The notes beneath the pieces are model-generated. The model searched no databases and had not been told where the DNA came from. It saw only the letters and a list, made by a program, of their open reading frames with translations. Made by a program: the position numbers and the translations under genes. 64,000 bases of DNA from Paenibacillus sp. Soil750. Its GTDB lineage: Bacteria; Bacillota; Bacilli; Paenibacillales; NBRC-103111. Of this stretch, positions 42,264 through 51,716 are shown one piece after another. How positions within the stretch are numbered: position 1 is the stretch's first letter; every line of letters begins with the position of its first letter. The stretch lies in contig NZ_LMSD01000019.1 of NCBI RefSeq assembly GCF_001428045.1, positions 1 through 64,000 of the forward strand. The letters are read 5' to 3'.

Positions 42264-45188
42264 ATGTTAATAAGTAAAATAAACAAGCTGTTTTTCATGG
42301 TAGTAGCGGTTATTTTAATTGCAGCAGTTGTACCCGTTAATTCGGGCAATGTGGCAAGTGCGGCTACCCCTTTTTATGATGAAACCATTCTTTTTGAGTC
42401 GACGGTGGATGGATACGCCCAGTATCGCATACCAGGTGTCGTCGTCACCGGTAACGGGACCGTGATCACTTACTCGGAAGCAAGGAAGACGACGTCCGAC
42501 TGGGCAGATATCGACATTTATATGCGAAGAAGTACAGATGGCGGAGCTACGTGGCAGCCCAGAGTCAAGCTCGTAGATGGTGTGTCTACAACCAATACGA
42601 TTAACAATCCTGTCATGATTGCAGAAAAGAACAGCGGCACTGTCCATTTCCTCTACTGCAAGGAATATAATCAAGCTTTTTACAGAAAGAGTACGGACAA
42701 TGGTACTACTTGGTCGACTCCTGTGGAAATTACTTCGGTCTTCAACCAATACAAATCAGAGTTTAACTGGGCAGCCTTCGCAACGGGCCCTGGTCATGGT
42801 ATTCAGCTGGATAATGGCAGGCTGCTTGTACCTGTCTGGCTTACGTTAAACACCACTCACGCACCCGGTGTGGTTTCCACCATTTTCAGTGATGATGCCG
42901 GAGTTACTTGGCAGAGAGGTGACATTCTCTGGGATACGCCGGATATCCCAAGTCCCAATGAAACAACATCCGTGCAGTTATATAACGGTTCCGTTATGCT
43001 CAATATGAGAAACAGTACCAAAGTGTCTCCACTGCGTTCTGTCGCAACAAGTCAGAACGGGAACAGTGATTGGTCTACACCAGTCTTGGACAATGAATTG
43101 AATGACCCGAATAATTATGGAAGCATTGTACGATTTACAGATCAACACGAATACTACAACAACAGACTCCTGTTTACAAATACCAATAATCCAAGTGATC
43201 GATCCAATTTGACGGTTAAAATGTCGATGGATGAGGGAGATAGCTGGACTTATTCCAAAGTGATCAGCCCGACAGGCGCAGCCTATTCCGATCTCGCGGT
43301 TAGTAATGATAAACAGACGATCTATTGTTTTTATGAAAAATGGAACGGTACGCTCAAATATCATTATTTGGTTTTGGCTCGTTTTAATTTGGAGTGGCTA
43401 TCCGATGGCGAGCAAAGTCTAGATCCGTTATCAGGTCCTTCCCCAACTTATCCGTCCATTCCAACCGTGGATGTGAATGAAGAGTGGAGCAGCTTGTCAG
43501 GGTGGACGACAGCTGGAAATGCCGCAATTAGCCCCGCGGGCCAACTGAACCTGTCCAGTAACAATAGTGCTACGTCTTCCGTTAACAGAACGGATATTAG
43601 CATTCCTCAAGCTTACACGCTCGAATTCAAGGCCAAAATCGATGATTTCAGCAATAGCCCAATAGGGATAAGCCCCTATCCAGCATCTTTGGCAACCAAG
43701 GTTGGGGATGGCCAATATAGGCTGATGCTGGATTTCAGGACGGATGGCATCTATGCAATGACCAATTATGGTGTGTGGACGCAGATAAAAGCGGTGACGC
43801 TCACGAACAGCTGGTATGCATGGAAAGTCATCGTAAATCATGGTGTGGCTGAAGTATACATGGATGGCGTGTCGCAGGGGAAATTCGCGATGCAGTCGGG
43901 CAACTATGGTGATGTGTTGCAGCACTGGGTTGTAGGCACTAGCACGGATGCTGTAAATGCACATGTCGAATACTCCAAACTGTATACAGAAGCGCCAGTT
44001 GTAGGGGATGTCGCTGTTGTCAATGTCGATGAGCAGTGGAACAGCATGTCAGCCTGGACTACAGCTGGCAGCGCGCAAATCAGTCCAACAGGCCAGCTGA
44101 ACTTATCCAGTAACACAAGCACGAATACATCTGTGAGCCGAACTGATCTCAGCATTCCACAAGCTTATACCCTTGAATTTAAGGCGAAATTGGATGATTT
44201 CAGTAATGGCACGATTGGGGTTAGTCCACATCCGGCATCTTTAGGGACGAAGATTGGTGATGGGAAGTATAGATTGATGCTAGACTTCAGAACGGACGGC
44301 ATCTACGCTATAACCAATTACGGCGTCTGGACACGAGTCAAAGCAGTAACATTGAATAGCAGCTGGCATCTATGGAAAGTAAGAGTGAATGATGGATATG
44401 CCGAAGTCTATATGGATGGGGTGTTCCAGGGGGAATTCGCCATGCAGGCTGGCAACTATAGTGATGTTGTGACACATTGGGTTCTTGGCACGAGCACGGA
44501 TGCCGTGAATGCACATGTAGAATCCACAAGGCTGTACACAGAATTGCCTAGTTCCGCTCCAGTGGCATTCCTGAAATTCGATGAAACAAGCGGTACAACA
44601 GCGTCAGATTCGTCAGGCAACGGAAACACAGGAACGGTGATTAGTGGCGCGGTATGGGCGACTGGCGAGGCAAACAATGGGCTGACATTTGATGGAACCA
44701 ATGATAATGTAGATGTAGGAAACAAACCTAGCTTGCAGTTTGGCAAAGGTGATTTTACAGCGTCTGCGTGGGTGAAAACCGATACTGTAACCGGTAATCG
44801 ATTCATTTTCTGGTATGGGGATGTGGGGACAGCAGTTCCATCGTGGTGGGTACGCATGGATGCCGGCAAAATTGCTTTCCAACTCGATGGCACATCGGCG
44901 CCTACCGGTAATTATATGGCTACGGATACGGCCGTGCTGTCGGTTGGCACATGGACGCACATCGCCGTAACGAGGGAAGATTTAATTATAAGAATCTATG
45001 TGAATGGCGTAGAAGCTAAGGGTGTCTATACAAGTAACGTACCCGATGTAACGAGCGCGTCTAACGGTCTTTCTATAGGGAAGGATAAGAACGGCACCAC
45101 GCGTTACTGGGATGGCATGATAGATGAAGTACGCATGTATGATAGGTCCTTAAGCTCCAAAGAAATACAAGGATTGTATAATCAATAA
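42264..45188 (+). CDS. secreted sialidase (exo-alpha-sialidase) with tandem accessory domains and a LamG domain
   Basis: A 974-residue secreted enzyme with a signal peptide of about 33 residues (cleavage near ASA-AT). The six-bladed propeller (about 36-390) has the RIP motif (QYRIPGVV), the Asp-containing DWADIDIYMRR, and several Asp boxes (STDGGATW, STDNGTTW, SDDAGVTW, SMDEGDSW). Two similar tandem domains of about 185 residues follow (about 402-585 and 587-760), then a LamG/concanavalin-like domain (about 765-974). The extra domains probably bind glycans or the surface; there is no SLH or sorting signal. It would release terminal sialic acid outside the cell. AAAGGAG precedes the ATG. The element upstream is shared with nanA. 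Confidence 0.9.
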   Translation: MLISKINKLFFMVVAVILIAAVVPVNSGNVASAATPFYDETILFESTVDGYAQYRIPGVVVTGNGTVITYSEARKTTSDWADIDIYMRRSTDGGATWQPRVKLVDGVSTTNTINNPVMIAEKNSGTVHFLYCKEYNQAFYRKSTDNGTTWSTPVEITSVFNQYKSEFNWAAFATGPGHGIQLDNGRLLVPVWLTLNTTHAPGVVSTIFSDDAGVTWQRGDILWDTPDIPSPNETTSVQLYNGSVMLNMRNSTKVSPLRSVATSQNGNSDWSTPVLDNELNDPNNYGSIVRFTDQHEYYNNRLLFTNTNNPSDRSNLTVKMSMDEGDSWTYSKVISPTGAAYSDLAVSNDKQTIYCFYEKWNGTLKYHYLVLARFNLEWLSDGEQSLDPLSGPSPTYPSIPTVDVNEEWSSLSGWTTAGNAAISPAGQLNLSSNNSATSSVNRTDISIPQAYTLEFKAKIDDFSNSPIGISPYPASLATKVGDGQYRLMLDFRTDGIYAMTNYGVWTQIKAVTLTNSWYAWKVIVNHGVAEVYMDGVSQGKFAMQSGNYGDVLQHWVVGTSTDAVNAHVEYSKLYTEAPVVGDVAVVNVDEQWNSMSAWTTAGSAQISPTGQLNLSSNTSTNTSVSRTDLSIPQAYTLEFKAKLDDFSNGTIGVSPHPASLGTKIGDGKYRLMLDFRTDGIYAITNYGVWTRVKAVTLNSSWHLWKVRVNDGYAEVYMDGVFQGEFAMQAGNYSDVVTHWVLGTSTDAVNAHVESTRLYTELPSSAPVAFLKFDETSGTTASDSSGNGNTGTVISGAVWATGEANNGLTFDGTNDNVDVGNKPSLQFGKGDFTASAWVKTDTVTGNRFIFWYGDVGTAVPSWWVRMDAGKIAFQLDGTSAPTGNYMATDTAVLSVGTWTHIAVTREDLIIRIYVNGVEAKGVYTSNVPDVTSASNGLSIGKDKNGTTRYWDGMIDEVRMYDRSLSSKEIQGLYNQ

Positions 45189-45217
45189 GGAAATAAGGCG
45201 TATGCCAAGTGCGGTGG

Positions 45218-45251
45218 AGAAGTGAGGTCGACTTTCGTCGGCCTCACTTCT
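45218..45251 (+). terminator. hairpin after the sialidase gene
   Basis: AGAAGTGAGG-CGA and TCG-CCTCACTTCT form a long stem with a short loop, followed by ATTTG only. Confidence 0.6.
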
Positions 45252-45280
45252 ATTTGACAAAATTCAGGAGGTGAAGGGGC

Positions 45281-46885
45281 TTGTATAAGCTGCTTATTGT
45301 TGAGGATGAGGAGATTTTTCGGACCGTGTTGCCAACCATTATTGATTGGAATTCCCTTGGATTCGAAGTAGCAAGCGTTTGTGAAAATGGATTCAAAGCG
45401 CTGGAATTCTTGAATAAAATAGAAGTAGATGTCATTCTGACCGATATTCGTATGCCGGTGCTTAATGGCCTTGAATTAGCGATGGAAGTAAGAAGCAGGT
45501 TTCCAAGAACGAAGGTCACGTTATTTAGTGCGTTTAATGAATTTGATTACGCTAGAAAAGGTTTAGAATGTGGGGTTTATGGCTATATTTTAAAATCCGA
45601 CGGCGAGGATGAAATTGTTCATCATTTTACCAAAATAAAAGAAGTGCTGCATAAAGAAAATCGGATTCGTATCGATAGCGAAGATTTTTGGCGGCAGCGG
45701 GAGACATTTTTTAAAGCGATGCTCGATCGTCCTTTAGACATGGATGAGCAAACGATGGCGATGAATCAGAAAATGGGTATGTTGAGCGACATGAAAGAGT
45801 GCCGTCTTGCTTTGATCCGAATAGATGAATTTAAGCATATGAGCTTTTATTCCGGGGCAGACAGAGTGCGTAGTATTCAGGAGCTCATCCGAGGTTATGT
45901 ATATGAACATATCGAAATTCCTAATAAAGGGATCGTTATATCATTGAACGAGATGTTGTGTGTGCTAAGTACACTTCCTGAATCCAATTTTGTGCAAATG
46001 GTCATGGAAGTCTATGAGAATCTAAAGGAAGAGCTGAGCTTATATAGAAAAAATGAAGAAGAAAGCCTAGAAATCTCATGTGTGATTGGAAGTCAGGCAA
46101 CGAATGCCCAAGAACTTAGTACAACTTACAATACGCTGAGATCAGCTTTCTTAAATAAAGCCTATGCGGGCAACAGTATTATCCATTACACAGGGCAAGA
46201 GGCTAACAGTAAGCGGATATTCACCTTCGCGGAAGAAGAGAAAATGATGAAAGAGATCGTGCTGCTCGTTAACGGCAAAGCCCAGGAGAAACTAATTGAA
46301 TACCTGGAAACACTCAAAAATGACTGTATCGCATTCCAATTAACGGATATGGATATGATTTCAGGTTTTGCCGTTAAATTAGTTTTGGCGATATTCAACA
46401 CATTGGGTGAAATGGGGAGAAAGTCAGATGCTTTCTTAGAAAGAACGAACTATTTAATCAAGGAAATTGGTTATTGTGAAACGATTTCAATGATGTTCAA
46501 GAAATTGGAAGCGTTCACCATAGAGGCGTTTGAGTTACTTAATGAAGAGAACAGCATGAAAAACAGAAGAATTGTAGATGAAGCTCTAGCCTATATTAGG
46601 AAAAATTATGCCGAGCCTATAAGCCTTGAGGAATTAGCAAGGTATGTCAATGTTCACCCTGTACATCTTTCCAGGCTTTTTAGTAAGGATCTAGGCCATA
46701 CCTTTAAATATATTCTCACGGAAGTACGCATGGAAGAAGCCAAACGATTACTAAAGGATATTTCCTATAAGGTATATGAGATTTCAACATTGGTGGGCTA
46801 TGAGAAGCCTCGTTATTTTAGTGAACTTTTCAGAAACGTTACTGGGTTTACGCCATTGGAATATAGAGAAAAATACAAAGGGTAA
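45281..46885 (+). CDS. YesN-type AraC response regulator
   Basis: A 534-residue regulator. The receiver domain (about 1-120) has the acidic pair in VEDEE, phospho-Asp55 in ILTDIRMPVLNG and Lys near 105. A long middle domain follows, with a C-terminal AraC pair of helix-turn-helix motifs (about 430-530; VNVHPVHLSRLFSKDLG, VGYEKPRYFSELFRN, TPLEYREKY). It starts with TTG after AGGAGGTG. With the kinase 23 bp later it forms a YesM/YesN-type pair that usually controls the neighbouring oligosaccharide ABC transporter. Confidence 0.93.
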   Translation: MYKLLIVEDEEIFRTVLPTIIDWNSLGFEVASVCENGFKALEFLNKIEVDVILTDIRMPVLNGLELAMEVRSRFPRTKVTLFSAFNEFDYARKGLECGVYGYILKSDGEDEIVHHFTKIKEVLHKENRIRIDSEDFWRQRETFFKAMLDRPLDMDEQTMAMNQKMGMLSDMKECRLALIRIDEFKHMSFYSGADRVRSIQELIRGYVYEHIEIPNKGIVISLNEMLCVLSTLPESNFVQMVMEVYENLKEELSLYRKNEEESLEISCVIGSQATNAQELSTTYNTLRSAFLNKAYAGNSIIHYTGQEANSKRIFTFAEEEKMMKEIVLLVNGKAQEKLIEYLETLKNDCIAFQLTDMDMISGFAVKLVLAIFNTLGEMGRKSDAFLERTNYLIKEIGYCETISMMFKKLEAFTIEAFELLNEENSMKNRRIVDEALAYIRKNYAEPISLEELARYVNVHPVHLSRLFSKDLGHTFKYILTEVRMEEAKRLLKDISYKVYEISTLVGYEKPRYFSELFRNVTGFTPLEYREKYKG

Positions 46886-46908
46886 CCTTGAATGGATGAG
46901 GGATCTGT

Positions 46909-49647
46909 ATGCTGCCATTTAACTTTAAAAAGTCATTGGAAAAGAAAATTATTCTAACCGGTATTATCTTTTCTGTGATCTCTATCGCGTTAACGACCCT
47001 AACTTGCAATCTGGTCACCAATCGGTTTATTCTAGATCAATTTGAACGCGTTAATGAAATAGCGACAGGCGCTGCCGTAGAAAAGGCGAATACGTATCTG
47101 GCCGAAATTGCCAATACAGTGAGTTTGTCGATGAAAAACGAGTTTTTTGACAGGATTATTAGTTCTGACGAATCAGACCCCTATGAACTGATAAAAGCCC
47201 AGAAGGACTATGAGGAATTTCTGAAGAATCTGATCTTAACGAATGATAAAGTCGATTCCGTACTTGTGGTGGATTATGATCGAAATATTTTTATTAAGGC
47301 TAATAATTCGGTAGGAAAAGATTATGACAAGTACGGTACTGCCGAGTTTTATAACACATTAAAGAAACCATCGCTGCACAACGATCAAAGCCAGTTTTTC
47401 CTTGACCGGTATACGGAGGGGAATTATGAACGATTAGCGATTATAAGTCCTGTATTTGAGCCCTATACCAATGAAATCAAGGCATATATGGTTGTGGTGT
47501 TGAGTAACAAGCTTATAGATGAAATGCAGTTTGCAGGGAATGGGATTTTTATTACGGATCATGAAGGGAACTCAGCAGAGGTCTCCAACTTGCAACATGC
47601 AGGTGAACTCACAGAGCAGAAATATTCATTTAAGAATTCGCTCAATTTTGAAGGTTGGACAATTACCAATACGTTTACATTTGATAAGCTTCAGCAGTCC
47701 ATCACGAACAATCTTCATACGAATTTGAAGGTAGGGGTCATTTGCCTGCTTGTATCGATACTTGTGCTCGTTATCACAGGTAGGAAAATTGTTAAGCCTA
47801 TTAAACATATGGAACAACAGATCAATTCGCTGAACCACAGCTATATTGAAAATAAACCAATCACCTTGTCTAAGCGGAGAATAAGCTTCAAATTGACGCT
47901 GCTGCTTCTGAATTCCTTCATAGTAGCCATTCCAGTTATCTTGATAACGGGCAGCTCCTACGTATCGGCCAAGAACACGGTTGAAAGCAAGGTCGGTTCT
48001 GTCTTTGAATATAGTGCTCAAATTCTCTATCAACAGATGAACTTTGTTTACAATAACTATAAGAGGATGACGATCGAAACATCTTCTTTCAATGATAAGG
48101 TTCAAAAGCTGCTGGATGTCAGCACGTCCGCTGACGTTGATCAAGAGATTCGGGATGCGATGAATAATATCATTCTGTCCAGAAATTTATTTGATAAAGG
48201 CATATCGAATATTACCATTTACAATGTAAATGAGCGTTTGGTTTATTCGTCTACGTATGGAAGACCATTCATGATGCGACCTGATGCCAAAACAGATTTG
48301 GATTTTGTGCGTAGTCATTTTAGTACGTTATTATGGCGAAGCTATACGGATTCTCCCTTTAATAAGAAAGGCATCCGGATCGGCATGCAGATCAGAGGGG
48401 TTGCCGATGGCATTGAGGCTGGTAAGCTGTTAGGGTTTATCTTGGTTGATTTCAATGGTGAAGACATAGAGAAGATGTTGAATGTGTTTGTGAAGTATAG
48501 CTATTTGGATGTATACCTTGTTGATCCAACAGGGAAGGATATTTTCAGTGATATCGGTCGAAGTCAAAAGGGGAGTTTGTCTGAGGTATTAACAAATAAT
48601 AAACCTTCCTTCGAGAACAATGAGAGGATCTCCTTTCGTGAAGGCGGTAACAATTTCCTTATGATTTCAAAGTTCTTTGATGAAAATCAATGGAGCTTAG
48701 TATTTCTATTGAAGAACTTTAATGAGAATGAATACCTCCTTATTTACAGTATCGTGGTTCTCTTAGGGCTCATCATCATCACCTTCGGGTTCTCTTATGG
48801 ATTCTCTTCAATGCTCTTATTGAACATATCCTCCTTGCTAAAAACGGTAAGAAATGTGAAAAGAGGAAATCTCCTAGCCCGTTTTAAGAGTACCTCTGTG
48901 GATGAAATATATGAATTAGGCAATAGCTTTAATGAGATGCTTGAGCGTATTAATCTGTTAATTGAAGAAAAGTTTATATCTGATGTTATGGTCAAGGATG
49001 CGGAGCTTAGGGCGAAAGAATATGAACTGAATCTTCTCCAGTCGCAGATCAACCCTCATTTCCTTTACAATACGCTTAAAACAGCGCAATATATGGCGTT
49101 TGCTAAGGATCCACGAACGGAGAGAATGATCAAACTGCTAATCGCCTTGTTTAAGACCAGTATTACACGCGGAGAGAAAGTGGTACGGTTAAGCGAGGAA
49201 ATTGAGCATGTGAAAACCTATGTAGAAATACTGCAAATGCGGTTTGGGGATAAAATTAAGCTCATTTATGATGTGAGAAAGGACATGTTGGCTATTCCGG
49301 TTCTGAAGCTGACGCTGCAACCAATTGTGGAGAATGCCATTTACCATGGTCTGGAGGTAACAGAGCATGGCGGCACGATTGTCATAGAGGTTAGAGAAAC
49401 GAAAGAAAAGCTGGAAATCACAATTAAAGACGACGGTGTCGGAATGTCAGAAGCCAAGTTGTTGGAAATCAAGGCGACACTTGTAGGGAAAACAAAGGGA
49501 GAGAGCATTGGAATTACCAATGTTCATGAACGCATTCAACTGTATTTTGGAAATGATTATGGGATTGACGTAAATAGTACCTTAGGAAAAGGCACGACGG
49601 TGATCATTCATTTCCCTCTAAACGGGCAGCAAGGTTACTTAGTATAA
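46909..49647 (+). CDS. YesM-type sensor histidine kinase with two input modules
   Basis: A 912-residue kinase, against about 580-600 residues for typical YesM proteins. It has helix 1 (about 14-36), a first extracytoplasmic sensor (about 40-270), helix 2 (about 272-292) and a HAMP-like linker. Helix 3 (about 325-350), a second extracytoplasmic sensor (about 355-600) and helix 4 (about 603-630) follow. Then come HAMP and a His_kinase domain with QINPHFLYNTLKTAQ (His about 717), and an ATPase domain with LQPIVENAIYHG and DDGVGM. The duplication of the input part suggests that it integrates two ligands. GAGGG precedes the ATG. It is the partner of the YesN-type regulator. Confidence 0.9.
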   Translation: MLPFNFKKSLEKKIILTGIIFSVISIALTTLTCNLVTNRFILDQFERVNEIATGAAVEKANTYLAEIANTVSLSMKNEFFDRIISSDESDPYELIKAQKDYEEFLKNLILTNDKVDSVLVVDYDRNIFIKANNSVGKDYDKYGTAEFYNTLKKPSLHNDQSQFFLDRYTEGNYERLAIISPVFEPYTNEIKAYMVVVLSNKLIDEMQFAGNGIFITDHEGNSAEVSNLQHAGELTEQKYSFKNSLNFEGWTITNTFTFDKLQQSITNNLHTNLKVGVICLLVSILVLVITGRKIVKPIKHMEQQINSLNHSYIENKPITLSKRRISFKLTLLLLNSFIVAIPVILITGSSYVSAKNTVESKVGSVFEYSAQILYQQMNFVYNNYKRMTIETSSFNDKVQKLLDVSTSADVDQEIRDAMNNIILSRNLFDKGISNITIYNVNERLVYSSTYGRPFMMRPDAKTDLDFVRSHFSTLLWRSYTDSPFNKKGIRIGMQIRGVADGIEAGKLLGFILVDFNGEDIEKMLNVFVKYSYLDVYLVDPTGKDIFSDIGRSQKGSLSEVLTNNKPSFENNERISFREGGNNFLMISKFFDENQWSLVFLLKNFNENEYLLIYSIVVLLGLIIITFGFSYGFSSMLLLNISSLLKTVRNVKRGNLLARFKSTSVDEIYELGNSFNEMLERINLLIEEKFISDVMVKDAELRAKEYELNLLQSQINPHFLYNTLKTAQYMAFAKDPRTERMIKLLIALFKTSITRGEKVVRLSEEIEHVKTYVEILQMRFGDKIKLIYDVRKDMLAIPVLKLTLQPIVENAIYHGLEVTEHGGTIVIEVRETKEKLEITIKDDGVGMSEAKLLEIKATLVGKTKGESIGITNVHERIQLYFGNDYGIDVNSTLGKGTTVIIHFPLNGQQGYLV

Positions 49648-49665
49648 GTAGCCTTGCTTTTTTTT
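49629..49665 (+). terminator. intrinsic terminator after the kinase gene
   Basis: GCAAGGTTACTT folds onto AAGTAGCCTTGC, followed by eight T. The stem overlaps the last codons of the kinase gene. Confidence 0.85.
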
Positions 49666-49726
49666 GTCATGCAAAGAGGTTAAAAAAACGAACCAAATGT
49701 TATGTTTGAGTCATACTCAGTACACT

Positions 49727-49743
49727 TGTAAACGCTTTATAAT
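49727..49743 (+). promoter_or_regulatory. candidate CcpA cre site overlapping a -10 box
   Basis: TGTAAACGCTTTAT (49,727-49,740) read on the other strand is ATAAAGCGTTTACA, which fits the catabolite-response consensus in 12 of 14 positions. It overlaps TATAAT (49,738-49,743), 58 bp before the permease start. Carbon catabolite repression of this transporter is likely. Confidence 0.5.
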
Positions 49744-49800
49744 TAACTCATAAAGTACCGCTAGAAGATGTCCAATATGAAAATGTTAAGGAGTAGAGAG

Positions 49801-50760
49801 ATGGATACTGACGTAAGAAAAATCTCCAACCTGTATGTGAAGAAAGATACCAAGGAGCATCGTTACAAAAAAAATGTGAAGCTGATATTAAAATATAAAT
49901 ATATGTATCTCATGCTCATCCCGCTGCTCATCTGGTATCTAATCTTCTGTTATGTTCCTATGTACGGGATCTCCATGGCCTTTCAAGACTATACCATGAG
50001 TAAAGGATTCTTCCACAGCCCCTTCGTTGGATTGAAGCATTTCAAAGAACTATTCGGTGAGGAAGATTTCTGGCGAGCATTTTGGAATACCGTGATCATT
50101 GCGGTGTATCGGATCCTTACAGCATTTCCGATCCCGATCGTCATTGCTTTGCTGCTAAACGAAGTCAGACATCATAAATTCCGTAAAACGGTTCAAACGA
50201 TTATTTATTTACCGCATTTTATTTCATGGGTTATCGTAGCTTCCATCTTTATTACTTTTTTCAGTCCAGAGACAGGCATGCTTGCAGCTTTTTTCAAAGA
50301 TGGAGCTACGGATTTGCTGACAAATCCAAGTGCATTTAGACCAATTCTCATACTAACCGATATTTGGAAAGAGGCAGGATTCGCTACCGTTATCTATGTT
50401 GCAGCTATGGCAAGCATCAATACCGAGCATTATGAAGCGGGTGTTATGGATGGCGCCGGAAGATGGTCCCTGATGTGGCATGTAACCATACCTGGCATTC
50501 GTAATGTCATTCTTATCATGTTTATCTTAATTATCGGTAAAGTCCTGACTTGGGGCTTTGATCAAGTGTATAACTTCTACAATCCAATGGTCTATGAAAC
50601 GGGCGATATTCTGGATACCTACATTTTCAGGACCGCGCTAGGAGATAACAAATTTAGTTTTGCAGCCGCAGCGGGCATACTGAAATCTGTCATATGCGCA
50701 GTCTTGCTGATCGTGTCAAATCGGATTGTAAAAGCATTTGGTCAAGAGGGCGTTTATTAA
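49801..50760 (+). CDS. LplB-type ABC transporter permease
   Basis: A 319-residue permease of the LplB/YtcP carbohydrate group. After an N-terminal basic cytoplasmic stretch come six helices and the EAA loop HYEAGVMDGAGRWSLMW. The characteristic LIWYLIFCYVPMYGISMAFQDY at the first helix is present. AAGGAG lies seven bases before the ATG at 49,801; two earlier in-frame ATG codons lack sites. It forms the channel with the next permease, for import of complex oligosaccharides, here inferred to be sialylated or desialylated glycans. No ATPase is encoded nearby. Confidence 0.92.
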   Translation: MDTDVRKISNLYVKKDTKEHRYKKNVKLILKYKYMYLMLIPLLIWYLIFCYVPMYGISMAFQDYTMSKGFFHSPFVGLKHFKELFGEEDFWRAFWNTVIIAVYRILTAFPIPIVIALLLNEVRHHKFRKTVQTIIYLPHFISWVIVASIFITFFSPETGMLAAFFKDGATDLLTNPSAFRPILILTDIWKEAGFATVIYVAAMASINTEHYEAGVMDGAGRWSLMWHVTIPGIRNVILIMFILIIGKVLTWGFDQVYNFYNPMVYETGDILDTYIFRTALGDNKFSFAAAAGILKSVICAVLLIVSNRIVKAFGQEGVY

Positions 50761-50780
50761 CACCGAGAGGAGTTTAAGTC

Positions 50781-51647
50781 ATGTACGTACAAAAAAGATT
50801 TTCAGTGACTGATATGATCATCTATCTAATGCTCGGTCTATCAGCGCTTATCGTCATTTTGCCATTGTGGCGAATATTGATTATATCCTTTTCTTCGCAG
50901 GAGGTATATTTAACAGACCCGTATCATCTCATTCCGAAGAGTTTCAGTCTAACCGAGTATAAGCGAGCATTAGGCAGCATTGGTGGCATTGTAAAAGCCT
51001 TATTCCGATCCGTCGAAATAACAGCGCTTGGCACAACGATCAGTATGATCCTTACCAGTTGTGGTGCGTATGCACTATCCAAGAGAGAATTGCCAGGCAG
51101 AGCCATGATATTCCGTTTAATCGTGTTTACGATGTTTTTCAGTGGCGGATTGGTGCCATTCTATGTCCTAGTTAAAAATCTACACCTTATCGATACCATT
51201 TGGGCGTTGGTTTTACCTACGGCAATTTCAACTTACAATTTGATCATTATGAAAAACTATTTTGCGAGCATTCCACCAAGTCTAGAAGAAGCCGCAAAAA
51301 TAGATGGATATAACGATCTACAAATATTGTTTAAAATTATTATTCCCATTTCGATGCCTGTATTTGCTGCAATTAGTTTATTTTACGGTGTCGCCTTATG
51401 GAATGACTACTTTTTAGCAACACTATTTATCAACTCCAACGATATGTTTCCACTTCAGGTGTTATTAAGGCAGATGATTATTCAAGATATGGTTACCGCT
51501 GAGGTGGGTGTCATGACCTCGGGTTCTAATATGGAGCAGTTTAAAATGGCTTGCATTGTCGTTGGGATGATTCCTGTACTTATGATTTATCCACTTATTC
51601 AGAAGTATTTTACAAAAGGTATCATGATGGGTGCAGTGAAGGAATGA
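50781..51647 (+). CDS. LplC-type ABC transporter permease
   Basis: A 288-residue LplC/YtcP-type permease with six helices and the EAA loop LEEAAKIDGYNDLQILF. GAGAGGAG precedes the ATG, 20 bp after the LplB-type gene. Its end, KYFTKGIMMGAVKE, is typical of this group. It is the second half of the membrane channel. Confidence 0.92.
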   Translation: MYVQKRFSVTDMIIYLMLGLSALIVILPLWRILIISFSSQEVYLTDPYHLIPKSFSLTEYKRALGSIGGIVKALFRSVEITALGTTISMILTSCGAYALSKRELPGRAMIFRLIVFTMFFSGGLVPFYVLVKNLHLIDTIWALVLPTAISTYNLIIMKNYFASIPPSLEEAAKIDGYNDLQILFKIIIPISMPVFAAISLFYGVALWNDYFLATLFINSNDMFPLQVLLRQMIIQDMVTAEVGVMTSGSNMEQFKMACIVVGMIPVLMIYPLIQKYFTKGIMMGAVKE

Positions 51648-51716
51648 TGGCAATCCCCCATTTGGTGGATGACATAAATAAGATCATATACAAGGTTAAA
51701 AAGGGAGAGGTATAAG

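Noticed and set aside
43497..44893. Several minus-strand reading frames over the sialidase accessory domains
   Set aside because: Duplicated sense-strand codons create parallel antisense frames; the products resemble each other only because the domains do.
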